A stretch of 64,000 bases of DNA from Chitinophaga sp. 180180018-3 (GTDB lineage: Bacteria; Bacteroidota; Bacteroidia; Chitinophagales; Chitinophagaceae). Below the pieces are notes generated by a model. The model did no database searches, was not told where the DNA came from, and saw nothing but the letters and a program-made list of their open reading frames with translations. The position numbers and the translations under genes were made by a program. Location: contig NZ_CP140772.1 of assembly GCF_037893185.1 (NCBI RefSeq), positions 3,410,001 through 3,474,000 on the forward strand, given 5' to 3'. Shown piece after piece: positions 24,163 through 33,437 of this stretch. The first letter of the stretch is position 1. Each line of letters starts with the position of its first letter.

Positions 24163-27100
24163 ATGCTGGATAAGATTATTCGTTTCTCCGTGAGAAACAA
24201 ATTGGTCGTAGGGATACTTACGCTCATACTGGCTGGTGCAGGTATATATTCCCTGCTGCGTTTACCGGTAGACGCCGTTCCCGATATCACCAACAACCAG
24301 GTACAGATCATTACGCAATCACCGTCGCTGGCCGCCCAGGAGGTAGAGCGGTTGATCACCTTCCCGATAGAACAAACCATGGCAGTGATTCCCGAATTGT
24401 CTGAAGTGCGGTCTGTTTCCCGCTTTGGACTGTCGGTGGTCACCGTGGTATTTCACGACGATGTAGATATATACTGGGCGCGGCAACAGGTGAACGAGAA
24501 ACTGGGAGAAGCTAAAACCAGTATCCCGGGAGGCATTGGAAACCCGGAAATGGCGCCTATTTCGAGTGGATTGGGAGAGGTATACCAATACGTACTGCAT
24601 CCTAAAAAAGGATACGAAAATAAATTTGATGCGCGGGAACTGCGTACTGTTCAGGATTGGTACGTACGCCGGCAATTGCTGGGAACACCTGGTGTGGCGG
24701 AAGTGAACAGCTTCGGTGGCCTGCTGAAGCAGTACCAGGTAACGCTGAATCCCGATAAATTGCGCAGCTATCAACTGAGTATTGCAGATGTATTTAATGC
24801 CCTTGAAAAGAATAACCAGAATACCGGGGGCGCTTATATAGATAAGAAACCCAACGCCTGGTTTATCCGGAGCGAAGGACTGATCGGGAGTCTTGCCGAT
24901 ATTGAAAAGATCGTTGTTAAAAACATCCCTAACGGATTGCCGGTATTGGTGCGCGATATTGCTTCGGTACAGATCGGCGATGCGGTAAGGTACGGCGCTC
25001 TTACCCGCAATGGAAAGGGCGAGGCTGTGGGTGGCATTGTGATGATGCTGAAAGGAAAGAATTCCAACGAGGTGGTGAAAACCGTTAAAACACGGATAGC
25101 TGCCATACAAAAAACGTTGCCGGAAGGCGTAGTAATAGAGCCCTTCCTGGACCGTAGTGCATTTGTAGGCAGGGCGGTAGGCACTGTACAGAAGAACCTT
25201 ATAGAAGGGGCACTGATCGTAATTTTTGTGCTGGTATTATTTCTCGGAAACCTGAGAGCAGGGCTGATCGTGGCATCAGTAATACCACTGTCGATGTTGT
25301 TTGCAATATCGATGATGTACCTGTTTGGCGTTTCGGGCAACCTGATGAGCCTTGGTGCTATTGATTTCGGACTGATCGTGGATGGCGCGGTGATCATCGT
25401 GGAAGCCACGCTGCATAATCTGGCAGGGCGGAACAAAACAGGCGGATTAATGAAACTTACACAGGCAGAGATGGATGATGAAGTATTCGACTCTGCCAGC
25501 AAAATACGCAGCACCGCTGCTTTTGGCGAAATTATTATCCTGATTGTATACCTGCCGATACTGGCACTGACGGGTATAGAAGGAAAGATGTTCCGTCCGA
25601 TGGCGCAGACAGTTTCCTTTGCGATCCTGGGAGCGTTTATATTATCGCTTACTTATGTGCCGATGATGTCGGCACTGGTGCTCAACAAAAAGCTTTCGTC
25701 CAAAGTAACGATCGCCGACCGTATCATGCAATTCTTCCAGCGTATATACGATCCCGTTATAAAGGGCGCATTGAAGCAGAAAGCGTTGGTCACAGGTAGT
25801 GCTATCGCATTGTTTGTGATGTCGCTTTTTATATTCAGCAGAATGGGCGGGGAGTTTATTCCAACGCTGGAGGAAGGTGATTTCGCAGTGGAAACCCGCT
25901 TGCTTACAGGAAGTTCGCTGTCGGAAACCATTGATAAAGTGAACCAGGCCTCGGCTATACTGATGAAACGTTTCCCTGAAGTGAAAGAGGTGATTGGGAA
26001 GATAGGAGCCGCTGAGATACCCACTGATCCAATGCCTATGGAAGCATGTGATCTGACCATACTACTTAAACCCAAAAGTGAGTGGACGAGCGCAAAGACG
26101 AGGGAAGACCTGGCCAATAAGATGCAGGAGGCCCTGGAAGCTATACCTGGTGTGAATTTTGGCTTTTCCCAGCCGATACAGCTGCGGTTTAACGAACTGA
26201 TATCAGGGGTGCGTCAGGATGTAGGAATCAAGATATTCGGAGAAGATCTGCAGGTGCTGGCGGGGCTGGCAGAAAAGATCGGGCGTATTGTTAATCGCGT
26301 TCCGGGCGCTAAAGATCTGTATGTGGAGCAAACAGGCGGATTACCACAGATAGTGGTAACACTGAACCGCGACCGGATTGCCCGCTACGGCCTGGATATC
26401 TCTACCGTGAACCAGGCACTGAATACGGCATTCGCCGGACAGAGTGCCGGCCTGGTATATGAAGGAGAAAAACGTTTCGACCTGGTATTACGTCTCGATC
26501 AGCAAAGCCGCAGCAGTCTTGCGGATGTACAGAATCTTTATATAGCTACTCCTTCCGGCAACCAGGTACCGTTGCAGGATCTGGCGGAAGTGAAAATGGC
26601 GGTTGGCCCTAACCAGATACAGCGGGAAGATGCGAAACGCCGCACCATCGTAGGATTTAACGTGCGTGGCCGCGATATCTCCAGCGTGGTGAAGGAGATA
26701 CAAAACGTTATCGATCAGGAAATCAGGCTACCATCGGGTTATTTTATCCGCTATGGCGGACAGTTTGAGAATCTGAAAGAAGCGAATAAGCGTTTATCCA
26801 TTGCCGTGCCCGTGGCATTACTACTCATTTTCGGATTACTGTACTTTACTTTCCGCTCGGTAAAACAATCGATGCTGATATTTACAGCTATCCCCATGTC
26901 GGCCATAGGCGGCGTTTTCGCGTTGCTGATCCGTGGATTACCTTTTAGTATTTCAGCGGGAGTAGGATTCATCGCACTCTTTGGAGTGGCGGTGTTGAAC
27001 GGCATCGTATTGATCGGAGAATTTAACCGGCTGAAACAATCAGGGCTGAGTGATATTAACAGCGTGGTACTAAATGGAACGGCTACACGCTTACGGCCGG

Positions 27101-27294
27101 TATTGATGACCGCCTTCGTGGCGTCGCTGGGCTTTTTGCCCATGGCCCTTGCCACCAGCGCGGGCGCAGAGGTGCAACGGCCGCTGGCAACGGTAGTAAT
27201 AGGCGGGTTGATTACCTCTACTTTACTCACATTGCTGGTATTGCCCTGCCTCTATATTTATTTCGAGAAAGGACTTACAAAACAAAAGATATGA
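24163..27294 (+). CDS. cusA: CusA/CzcA-family heavy-metal RND efflux pump
   Basis: A 1043-residue inner-membrane proton antiporter of the heavy-metal RND class. The N-terminus reads MLDKIIRFSVRNKLVVG; then come the RLPVDAVPDITNNQVQI segment, the helix-4 signature DFGLIVDGAVIIVEA, GGEFIPTLEEGDFAVETR, PTDPMPMEACDLTI and the second-half GVAVLNGIVLIGEFN. These separate it from drug (AcrB-type) pumps. It should export a monovalent or divalent metal with the adaptor and TolC protein encoded downstream; the ion cannot be read from sequence. ATG 24163 is preferred over an upstream in-frame ATG at 24085 because it gives the family N-terminus. Its stop overlaps the next start (ATGA). Confidence 0.93.
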   Translation: MLDKIIRFSVRNKLVVGILTLILAGAGIYSLLRLPVDAVPDITNNQVQIITQSPSLAAQEVERLITFPIEQTMAVIPELSEVRSVSRFGLSVVTVVFHDDVDIYWARQQVNEKLGEAKTSIPGGIGNPEMAPISSGLGEVYQYVLHPKKGYENKFDARELRTVQDWYVRRQLLGTPGVAEVNSFGGLLKQYQVTLNPDKLRSYQLSIADVFNALEKNNQNTGGAYIDKKPNAWFIRSEGLIGSLADIEKIVVKNIPNGLPVLVRDIASVQIGDAVRYGALTRNGKGEAVGGIVMMLKGKNSNEVVKTVKTRIAAIQKTLPEGVVIEPFLDRSAFVGRAVGTVQKNLIEGALIVIFVLVLFLGNLRAGLIVASVIPLSMLFAISMMYLFGVSGNLMSLGAIDFGLIVDGAVIIVEATLHNLAGRNKTGGLMKLTQAEMDDEVFDSASKIRSTAAFGEIIILIVYLPILALTGIEGKMFRPMAQTVSFAILGAFILSLTYVPMMSALVLNKKLSSKVTIADRIMQFFQRIYDPVIKGALKQKALVTGSAIALFVMSLFIFSRMGGEFIPTLEEGDFAVETRLLTGSSLSETIDKVNQASAILMKRFPEVKEVIGKIGAAEIPTDPMPMEACDLTILLKPKSEWTSAKTREDLANKMQEALEAIPGVNFGFSQPIQLRFNELISGVRQDVGIKIFGEDLQVLAGLAEKIGRIVNRVPGAKDLYVEQTGGLPQIVVTLNRDRIARYGLDISTVNQALNTAFAGQSAGLVYEGEKRFDLVLRLDQQSRSSLADVQNLYIATPSGNQVPLQDLAEVKMAVGPNQIQREDAKRRTIVGFNVRGRDISSVVKEIQNVIDQEIRLPSGYFIRYGGQFENLKEANKRLSIAVPVALLLIFGLLYFTFRSVKQSMLIFTAIPMSAIGGVFALLIRGLPFSISAGVGFIALFGVAVLNGIVLIGEFNRLKQSGLSDINSVVLNGTATRLRPVLMTAFVASLGFLPMALATSAGAEVQRPLATVVIGGLITSTLLTLLVLPCLYIYFEKGLTKQKI

Positions 27295-28523
27295 ATATCA
27301 GGATATTGATTTTAATGCTGTTTCCGGTACAGGTATGGGCGCAGTTGCAGCCTCTTACGATGGAAACAGCCGTGCAGCTGGCGTTGCAGCAGAATAAAGG
27401 ATTACAGTCCGCCGCTACGTCGGTGGATTATTACCGCAAACTGGCTGGCACCAGTGGCGACATTGGCAAAACTAACCTGAACCTGCAATACGGACAATAT
27501 AACAGCTATGTTTCCAGCGATAATAACTATTCCGTTTCCCAGACCATTCCGTTTCCGACAGTATTTGGAGCGAAGAGGCAGTTGGGAAATGCACAGGTGG
27601 AAAGAGCAACCTGGTTGAAGGCTGCTACGCAGAACGACCTGGTGTACCAGGTGAAGCAGGTGTATGTACAGCTGCTGTATCTGCGGGAGGTCAGGACCTT
27701 GATCAATCACCAGGACAGCCTCTTCGCGGCCTTCGTAAAGAGTGCGGACCTGCGTTACCGTACCGGAGAAAGCCGTATGCTGGAGAAAACGGCTGCTGAA
27801 GGCAGGCTGAATGAAGTCAGGAATCAGCTGCGGCAGAATGAAGCCGACGGGAAGATATATACAGCCCGGTTACGGGCCCTGATGGGAACTACGGCCCCGG
27901 TGACCCTGGCCGAAACAACCATTCCTGAAGCGGTGCTGAAACTGGATAGCGATTCAGGCGCCATAGCCGGTAATCCGCAGCTGCAGTACCTGAAACAGGA
28001 AATCAGCATTGCCGAAAAGCAAAAGAAGGTACTGAAGGCTGGTATCCTGCCGGATATAACGGTGGGGTACTTTAACCAGTCGCTCATCGGCACAGCCTTG
28101 AATGGCACCGGCAAGCCATTGGCCACCGGCAGCAATCGCTTTCAGGGATTCCAGCTGGGGCTTGCCCTGCCGTTGTGGATGGGTCCACTCAAAGCAAGGG
28201 TTAGAGCAGAAGAAAAGCTGCAGCAGGCTGCCAGTTTGCAATTCGATAATAGCTCCATACAGCTTCGTTCGCAATATGAACAAGCCGTTCAGCAGTTTGT
28301 CAAGAGCCGCAACAGCCTTGAGTTCTATGAACGTACTTCGCTGCCCAATGCAGCATTGCTGCTGAAGCAGTCAGAAAAATCGTACAGCAGCGGGGATATC
28401 GGCTATGCGGAATATTTCCTCAACCTGGAACAGGTACTGGCTGCGCGTCAGGGATACCTGCAGGCAAGAAATGATGTAAAACAGGCGGAGTTGTATATGT
28501 CGTACCTCACCGGACGGCAGTAA
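27291..28523 (+). CDS. TolC-family outer-membrane efflux protein (Cus system)
   Basis: A 410-residue protein with a signal peptide ending VWAQ and two TolC/OEP repeats rich in coiled-coil helices (MTMETAVQLALQQNKGLQS when read from the mature N-terminus; KQVYVQLLYLREV; RSQYEQAVQQFVKSRNSL). It forms the outer-membrane channel of the tripartite metal exporter. At 410 residues it is slightly shorter than typical CusC. Translation is coupled to the pump gene through an ATGA overlap at 27291-27294. The adaptor gene follows after 80 bp, giving the order pump-channel-adaptor. Confidence 0.88.
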   Translation: MNIRILILMLFPVQVWAQLQPLTMETAVQLALQQNKGLQSAATSVDYYRKLAGTSGDIGKTNLNLQYGQYNSYVSSDNNYSVSQTIPFPTVFGAKRQLGNAQVERATWLKAATQNDLVYQVKQVYVQLLYLREVRTLINHQDSLFAAFVKSADLRYRTGESRMLEKTAAEGRLNEVRNQLRQNEADGKIYTARLRALMGTTAPVTLAETTIPEAVLKLDSDSGAIAGNPQLQYLKQEISIAEKQKKVLKAGILPDITVGYFNQSLIGTALNGTGKPLATGSNRFQGFQLGLALPLWMGPLKARVRAEEKLQQAASLQFDNSSIQLRSQYEQAVQQFVKSRNSLEFYERTSLPNAALLLKQSEKSYSSGDIGYAEYFLNLEQVLAARQGYLQARNDVKQAELYMSYLTGRQ

Positions 28524-28603
28524 CCTGGCGCCGCCAGGGGCATGGCCGCAACAGCGCGTATGTGTCTATCTAAAAATAAAAGCAAACAGCAAAAAATTAT
28601 ATT

Positions 28604-29779
28604 ATGTTTTCTCCATTAATAAAACGTATAATCTTCACCGTTATATTGCCCGGGTTGTTACTGGGTCTGGCTTCCTGCGGTAGTAAGTCCGGTACAGAAG
28701 CGCCGGCCGGCAAGCGTGGTCATGACGATGAACCCGGAGTAGTAGAACTCACCGCAGCGCAATTCAAAACAGCCGGTATCGCCTACGGCAAACCGGAGAA
28801 CCGGCAGATCAGCGAAGCAGTGAAAGTGAACGGACTGCTGGATGTGCCTCCTCAGCAGCAGGTGAGCGTATCGGTGCCTATGGGCGGGTTTATCAGGCAA
28901 ACGAACCTGTTACAGGGGATGCCGGTCAAAAAAGGACAGGTGATTGCGGTGTTGGAAAACCTGGATTACATCCAGCTGCAGCAGGATTACCTGGAAGTAA
29001 AAAGCCAGCTGGAATACGCCGCTAAAGAGCATATGCGGCAACAGGAGCTCGCCGCAGAAAATGTGAACGCGCTGAAAACGCTGCAACAGGCGAAAGCCAC
29101 CTGGCAGGGGCTTGTTGCCCGGGAAAAAGGCCTGAGTCAGAAACTCGCGATGCTGAACATCAACATCGCTTCACTGGAGAAGGGAAATATACAGCGTACC
29201 ATCAATGTATATGCGCCCATCAGTGGTTATGTTACCCAGGTGAATGTGAACCTGGGGCAGTCGGTAACCCCCGCCGATATACTGTTTCGCATTGTCAATA
29301 CCGAGCATTTACACGCGGAGCTGACCGTTTTCGAGAAGGATATTCCCAAGTTGAAGATCGGACAGCTGGTGCGGTTCACGCTTGCTAACGAAAGTACGCC
29401 TCGTACCGCTACCGTACACCTGATAGGCCGGGAAATCAGCCCGGAGCGTACCGTGAGGGTGCATTGTCATCTCGAAAAGGAAGACACCCAATTGCTGCCA
29501 GGCACCTATTTGCAGGCCATTATCGAAACCGGTGCTGCTTCGGTTAAAGCGCTGCCGGATGCCGCAGTGGTGAATTTCGAAAACAAATCCTATGTGTTTG
29601 TGAAGCAACCGGGCACCGACAGCACCTTCCATTTCAATATGCTGGAAGTACAGAAAGGAAACAGCGAATTGGGCTATACAGAGGTTACATTCCCGACAGG
29701 AGTGCCGGATGATGGTTTTGTAATCAACGGAGCTTATGACCTGCTGGCGAAGCTGAAGAACAGCGGAGAAGAGGATTGA
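28604..29779 (+). CDS. cusB: RND periplasmic adaptor (CusB-type), lipoprotein
   Basis: A 391-residue membrane-fusion protein with lipobox LASC near residue 25, then a Gly/Ala/Asp/His-rich linker (GKRGHDDEP). The lipoyl and beta-barrel parts are visible as VSVSVPMGGFIRQTNLLQG, KKGQVIAVLENLDYIQLQQDYLE, an alpha-hairpin (about 130-200) and YAPISGYVTQVNVNLGQSV. It links the CusA-type pump to the TolC protein across the periplasm. It is the last gene of the efflux operon and is followed 11 bp later by a strong hairpin. Confidence 0.9.
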   Translation: MFSPLIKRIIFTVILPGLLLGLASCGSKSGTEAPAGKRGHDDEPGVVELTAAQFKTAGIAYGKPENRQISEAVKVNGLLDVPPQQQVSVSVPMGGFIRQTNLLQGMPVKKGQVIAVLENLDYIQLQQDYLEVKSQLEYAAKEHMRQQELAAENVNALKTLQQAKATWQGLVAREKGLSQKLAMLNINIASLEKGNIQRTINVYAPISGYVTQVNVNLGQSVTPADILFRIVNTEHLHAELTVFEKDIPKLKIGQLVRFTLANESTPRTATVHLIGREISPERTVRVHCHLEKEDTQLLPGTYLQAIIETGAASVKALPDAAVVNFENKSYVFVKQPGTDSTFHFNMLEVQKGNSELGYTEVTFPTGVPDDGFVINGAYDLLAKLKNSGEED

Positions 29780-29790
29780 GCATAAGAAAA

Positions 29791-29856
29791 GAAGAAAAAG
29801 GGCGGAGATAGTAAACGCGAAGACCAAATTCGTTACTATTTCCGCCCTTTTTCTTC
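29791..29856. terminator. Strong hairpin terminator after the efflux operon
   Basis: Arms 29791-29814 and 29833-29856 pair over 24 bp with one mismatch. The stem contains GGGCGGAGATAGTAA, with A-rich and T-rich outer ends, so it can act on both strands. The GGCGGAGAT word is shared with the palindromes at 36829 and 41183. Confidence 0.85.
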
Positions 29857-29876
29857 ATTCTACCTCCTTTATTCTT

Positions 29877-29909
29877 AATTAATATTTTATATATTTGAAA
29901 ATATTAATT
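29877..29909 (+). promoter_or_regulatory. 12-bp-arm palindrome over a -7 box (operator candidate)
   Basis: AATTAATATTTT (29877-29888) and AAAATATTAATT (29898-29909) form a perfect inverted repeat with a 9-bp spacer. The spacer and its edges contain TATATTTG (29890-29897), an exact -7 box, 20 bp before the start codon of the orphan exported protein. A symmetric dimeric repressor bound here would block the promoter. The AT-rich composition raises the chance of coincidence. Confidence 0.45.
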
Positions 29910-29917
29910 CGTTTTTT

Positions 29918-31537
29918 ATGCGTTTCTTTTTCTTAATAGCTGCGTTATTGATGGGTACCAGGGTATCGGCGCAGGTGCCAGTGGTGGCACTGGGGCCGGA
30001 TATGGCTGTACCGGGCGATGGCTGGGATAAATTGTTGCAGCTGACAAACGGGAATACCGTGTATTTGCATTTTGGCCGGAAAGCCGGACTGGAAGTGAGT
30101 ATTTACAATGAGAAGCGGGAGCTGGTGGCGGCTGATACGGTACATGCTACTATGTGGGATGCTGCTGATATGGAATCTACTGAAATAGATGGCATCTATG
30201 AGATAAACGGGCAACCGGTGATTTTTCTGCAACAGCTTGTAAAATATCATCCCGTGTTGTACCGCCTGATATTGGATGGGCAAACCGGCAAACTGGTCAG
30301 AGAAGATAAGCTGGGAGAGTTGTCGACCGTTGAACATCGCAGTGTATTCGTAGGCGATAATCTGGCCTCGCACGATATCTACGTTGAAAAAGACCCGCAC
30401 AGCGATTACTATGCGGTAGCTATGTTCACCGGGGCTTTAATCCAGAAAAACGACAGTATCCGGGAGCGCATCCGGGTAATTCATTTTTCACCGACTCATG
30501 AAATAATTAACAGTGGCTGGTTCTATATGCAGGATACTACGTATAGCTATTTCAGTTATATCCATATGGCAGTATCCGGGAAACGGAATGTATACCTTGC
30601 CACTGTTGGATTCAATGCCAGAAAGAAAGACGGTGATGCGGGGGCTGGCGTGATATTTTCCTGCCTGTCGCCAGATTCCGCCACCTTCGCACACCAGGTA
30701 CTGAAGCACACCACCGGCTTGGCTAACGTGAGCGGCTATATGCAGTTAGCAGGTATGCCTGCGCAGGTGCGCCTGTTGTTATATGTGCCGGGGCAGCAAA
30801 AGGAGGGGGCGTCCGGTATTTTCCTGAATACATTCAGCGAAACAGGCAAACAGCTGAAAGTTCATGTACCACTGTCGTTTCCGGAATTGTCGCGCAATGT
30901 ACAAACCAACCTGGGATATAAAGAAGACTTTTCAGGAACGCCACAACTGTTACGGGTAAACGAAGATGGCAGCAGTGTACTTTTATTGGAGAACCTCTCG
31001 TTCTTTAAGCAGGGTAATTCTCAGGTGAATAAGCAGCATACTAATCTCGGTGATATCGGCATAGCGCTGCTGGATACAGCTGGCAGGGAAAGTACTACCC
31101 TGGCTGTTTCCAAGTATCAGACCATAACGGGCATCTGTGAACCATTTCAATTGCAGCGGCGAACAAAGAGTGAATGGGTATTCCGCAATAAAATTGCCGC
31201 ATTGAATACCAATACCTGGTTGTCGTATTGCTTTATTCAGATTCCCGATGCTGATTTTGTATTATTCAACGACTATCTGCAATATCTTGAAACGGGCGGG
31301 CAGGATCGGGTCCGTAAGCCTTTGAAATACGCCACAGACGCTAATTTCGTTTGTTACCGTTTTTATAAAGGAAAGATGGAACGCCTGTTTCTTTTTGGTA
31401 TGCCGGAGGTAACGAAAGGCTATGCCTGTATGATGGGGGCCGCAGATTATAATCCGCGTACCCGTGTTTACAGTACCCTGTTGGTTTCCCGGAGTAATGA
31501 AACGAGGAACGCGAAGATAGCGTGGATAACCTTCTAG
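29918..31537 (+). CDS. Exported protein of unknown function
   Basis: A 539-residue protein with a signal peptide (MRFFFLIAALLMGTRVSAQ). The mature part is rich in beta-strand-like segments and aromatic residues (TNGNTVYLHFGRKAGLEVSIY, GNLTVE-free; VIHFSPTHEIINSGWFYMQD), with no repeats or catalytic motif that I recognise. A beta-propeller or beta-sandwich cell-envelope protein is possible. It stands alone on the plus strand behind the efflux operon's terminator, with its own -7 box under a palindrome, so it is probably independently regulated. Its stop overlaps the nfi stop region by 4 bp (convergent). Confidence 0.7.
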   Translation: MRFFFLIAALLMGTRVSAQVPVVALGPDMAVPGDGWDKLLQLTNGNTVYLHFGRKAGLEVSIYNEKRELVAADTVHATMWDAADMESTEIDGIYEINGQPVIFLQQLVKYHPVLYRLILDGQTGKLVREDKLGELSTVEHRSVFVGDNLASHDIYVEKDPHSDYYAVAMFTGALIQKNDSIRERIRVIHFSPTHEIINSGWFYMQDTTYSYFSYIHMAVSGKRNVYLATVGFNARKKDGDAGAGVIFSCLSPDSATFAHQVLKHTTGLANVSGYMQLAGMPAQVRLLLYVPGQQKEGASGIFLNTFSETGKQLKVHVPLSFPELSRNVQTNLGYKEDFSGTPQLLRVNEDGSSVLLLENLSFFKQGNSQVNKQHTNLGDIGIALLDTAGRESTTLAVSKYQTITGICEPFQLQRRTKSEWVFRNKIAALNTNTWLSYCFIQIPDADFVLFNDYLQYLETGGQDRVRKPLKYATDANFVCYRFYKGKMERLFLFGMPEVTKGYACMMGAADYNPRTRVYSTLLVSRSNETRNAKIAWITF

Positions 31538-32199
31538 TGAGCTTTTCTGAATTCGTTCACCTTATTATGCGCCAGCCGCGTTGGTTCGGGAAGCCTGTAT
31601 CCTTTCAGGCATTGGCTGATTAGTTGCAGGCTGTCGGCGAAGCTGGTCAGGTGGCCAGGGGATATGAAGATGGGTTTTACTTTTTGTTTGCTTCTCAGTA
31701 CGTAGCCCAGCTGCTGACCTTCCTTGTCGGTGAGCAGCGTATGATTGCCCTGGGCGATGCCAGGTTCTTCGTATTGGCCGAATAGTTTTTTCTTGGCGCT
31801 GCCGATGGTGGCCTGGCCTGTGAGCACGCCGAAGTGGCTGGCTATTCCAAGGCGCCGTGGGTGGGCAATACCGTGCCCGTCTACCACGAGAATATCGGGT
31901 TTTTGAGATAATTGGTTCCAGGCGTCGAGCAGGGCTGGCACTTCTCTGAAGGCAAGGTATCCGGGAACGTATGGAAAGAGTACTTCTTTTTTCACGAGGC
32001 TGGCATCCACCAGTTTGAGGGAGGGGAATTCCAGGAGTACGATACCGGCATATACGGTAGTACTGAATTTGTTGAAGGAGATATCAGCGCCGCCTACGTA
32101 ACGGATCGGACCTTTCCAGGGAGTGAGCTTTACTTCATCGCGAAGTGTTCGTTGCAGTTCGGTTGCTTCAGGTATGCTCAGGTGGTTGTAGTTGATCAT
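31534..32199 (-). CDS. nfi: Endonuclease V (deoxyinosine 3' endonuclease)
   Basis: A 221-residue repair nuclease that nicks DNA at the second phosphodiester bond 3' of deoxyinosine and some other lesions. The family motifs are present in order: VGGADISFNK with a catalytic Asp, FPYVPGYLAFREVPALL, LVVDGHGIAHPRRLGIASHFGV with the metal-binding Asp and lesion-contacting loop, TIGSAKKKLFG, and KPIFISPGHLTSFADSL. Length is normal. It lies 13 bp behind the DUF763 gene on the same strand, which suggests cotranscription and a shared DNA-repair setting. Confidence 0.95.
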   Translation of the reverse strand: MINYNHLSIPEATELQRTLRDEVKLTPWKGPIRYVGGADISFNKFSTTVYAGIVLLEFPSLKLVDASLVKKEVLFPYVPGYLAFREVPALLDAWNQLSQKPDILVVDGHGIAHPRRLGIASHFGVLTGQATIGSAKKKLFGQYEEPGIAQGNHTLLTDKEGQQLGYVLRSKQKVKPIFISPGHLTSFADSLQLISQCLKGYRLPEPTRLAHNKVNEFRKAH

Positions 32200-32212
32200 A
32201 ATGTTCCGGTTA

Positions 32213-33421
32213 TCAGAAGAGGCTTAATTGGTCGCCGGTTTTTGGCGGCGTTGGTTTGACGGCTTTCCCGAAAACAGTTCTGCCGCCGTATTTCCACGAA
32301 TCCTGCCTTTCCTGTTCGATTACTTTATCGAAGTTAGCATTGGGTTCGAAATCTTTTTCTATTTCCTGTGCCAGCACATTCAGTTTCCGGATAGCTTCCT
32401 TTTTATCGGATTCGCCGATCTTAGCCTTCAGCAGCGCGTCTTTCAGTGTGTGAATGGTTTCGTCGTAGATCCGTGTGGGAACAGGGAACGGATGGCCATC
32501 TTTTCCGCCGTGGGCGAAAGAAAAGCGGGCCGGATCCTCAAAGCGGGAGGGAGTTCCATGAATCACCTCACTTACCAGGGTGAGAGATTGAAGCGTACGC
32601 GGGCCAACGCCTTCCAGCATCAGCAGCGATTCGAAGTTAGCCGGTTTCGTATCATGTGCAAGGGCGAGCACACTGCCAAGCCTCTTCAGGTTTACGTTTT
32701 CCGTTCTTACATCATGATGCGAAGGCATCACAATATTCCGGATCTCGGGCAGCAGATGTACGGGCTTTTCCTTTGTCAGTTCCAGGATGCCTGATTTGGT
32801 ACTGTCGGCCGCCAGATCCGTCAGGTTGAGAATGAGTCCCTGGTTACGCCCGTAGATAAAGGTATGCGGTGCTTCAGTAAAGGACCGGAAAGCCGAGGAA
32901 TGCCAATGGTATCTCCGTGCCATACTACTGGCATCGTTCATGCCCTGCTGTACAACCGCCCACTCGCCTTCGTCCGACAGGATGAAGGAATGCAGGTAGA
33001 GCTGGAAGCCATCCTGTATAGCGGTGTTATCGACTTTAGCAGTGAGCTTGCTGCTATATATCAGCTGATCGCCGGGGAGCCCTGTTTTATCGGCAATGAT
33101 CCGCAGCTCGTCGGGCGTTTGTTTGCTGTAACGTCCTTTGCCTCCGCAGATGTAGATGCCCAGTTCTGCGGAACGGGGATTGATCGCTTTTTTCAACGCT
33201 CCCATTACACTCGTGGTAATACCGGATGAATGCCAGTCCATACCCAGCACACAGCCTAACGCCTGAAACCAGCAGGGATCGCTGAGTCGCCTGATTACTT
33301 CCCCTTTGCCATAATCCATCAGGATACTCTCCACTATAGCGCCGCCCAGCAGGCTCATTCGCCTGGCCAGCCAGGGTGGTACCTGACCGTAATGTAATGG
33401 CATGTCGGCATGTGATGGCAT
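32213..33421 (-). CDS. DUF763 protein with helix-hairpin-helix-like segment
   Basis: A 402-residue cytosolic protein that matches DUF763 along its length: LHYGQVPPWLARRMSLLGG at the N-terminus, CVLGMDWHSSGITTSVMGALKKA, GIYICGGKGRYSKQTPDEL, HHDVRTENVNLKRLGSVLA, and a helix-hairpin-helix-like LLMLEGVGPRTLQSLTLVSEV followed by FSFAHGGKDGHPFPV. The family is found in archaea and scattered bacteria; I know of no established function. The HhH-like segment, conserved His/Asp residues and location directly upstream of endonuclease V suggest a nucleic-acid enzyme or repair factor. It lies 16 bp behind mgtC. Confidence 0.82.
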   Translation of the reverse strand: MPSHADMPLHYGQVPPWLARRMSLLGGAIVESILMDYGKGEVIRRLSDPCWFQALGCVLGMDWHSSGITTSVMGALKKAINPRSAELGIYICGGKGRYSKQTPDELRIIADKTGLPGDQLIYSSKLTAKVDNTAIQDGFQLYLHSFILSDEGEWAVVQQGMNDASSMARRYHWHSSAFRSFTEAPHTFIYGRNQGLILNLTDLAADSTKSGILELTKEKPVHLLPEIRNIVMPSHHDVRTENVNLKRLGSVLALAHDTKPANFESLLMLEGVGPRTLQSLTLVSEVIHGTPSRFEDPARFSFAHGGKDGHPFPVPTRIYDETIHTLKDALLKAKIGESDKKEAIRKLNVLAQEIEKDFEPNANFDKVIEQERQDSWKYGGRTVFGKAVKPTPPKTGDQLSLF

Positions 33422-33437
33422 ATCCTGTTATATTGGA

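Noticed and set aside
24319..25110. 263-codon open frame antisense to cusA
   Set aside because: Shadow frame; cusA has full family motifs along this stretch.
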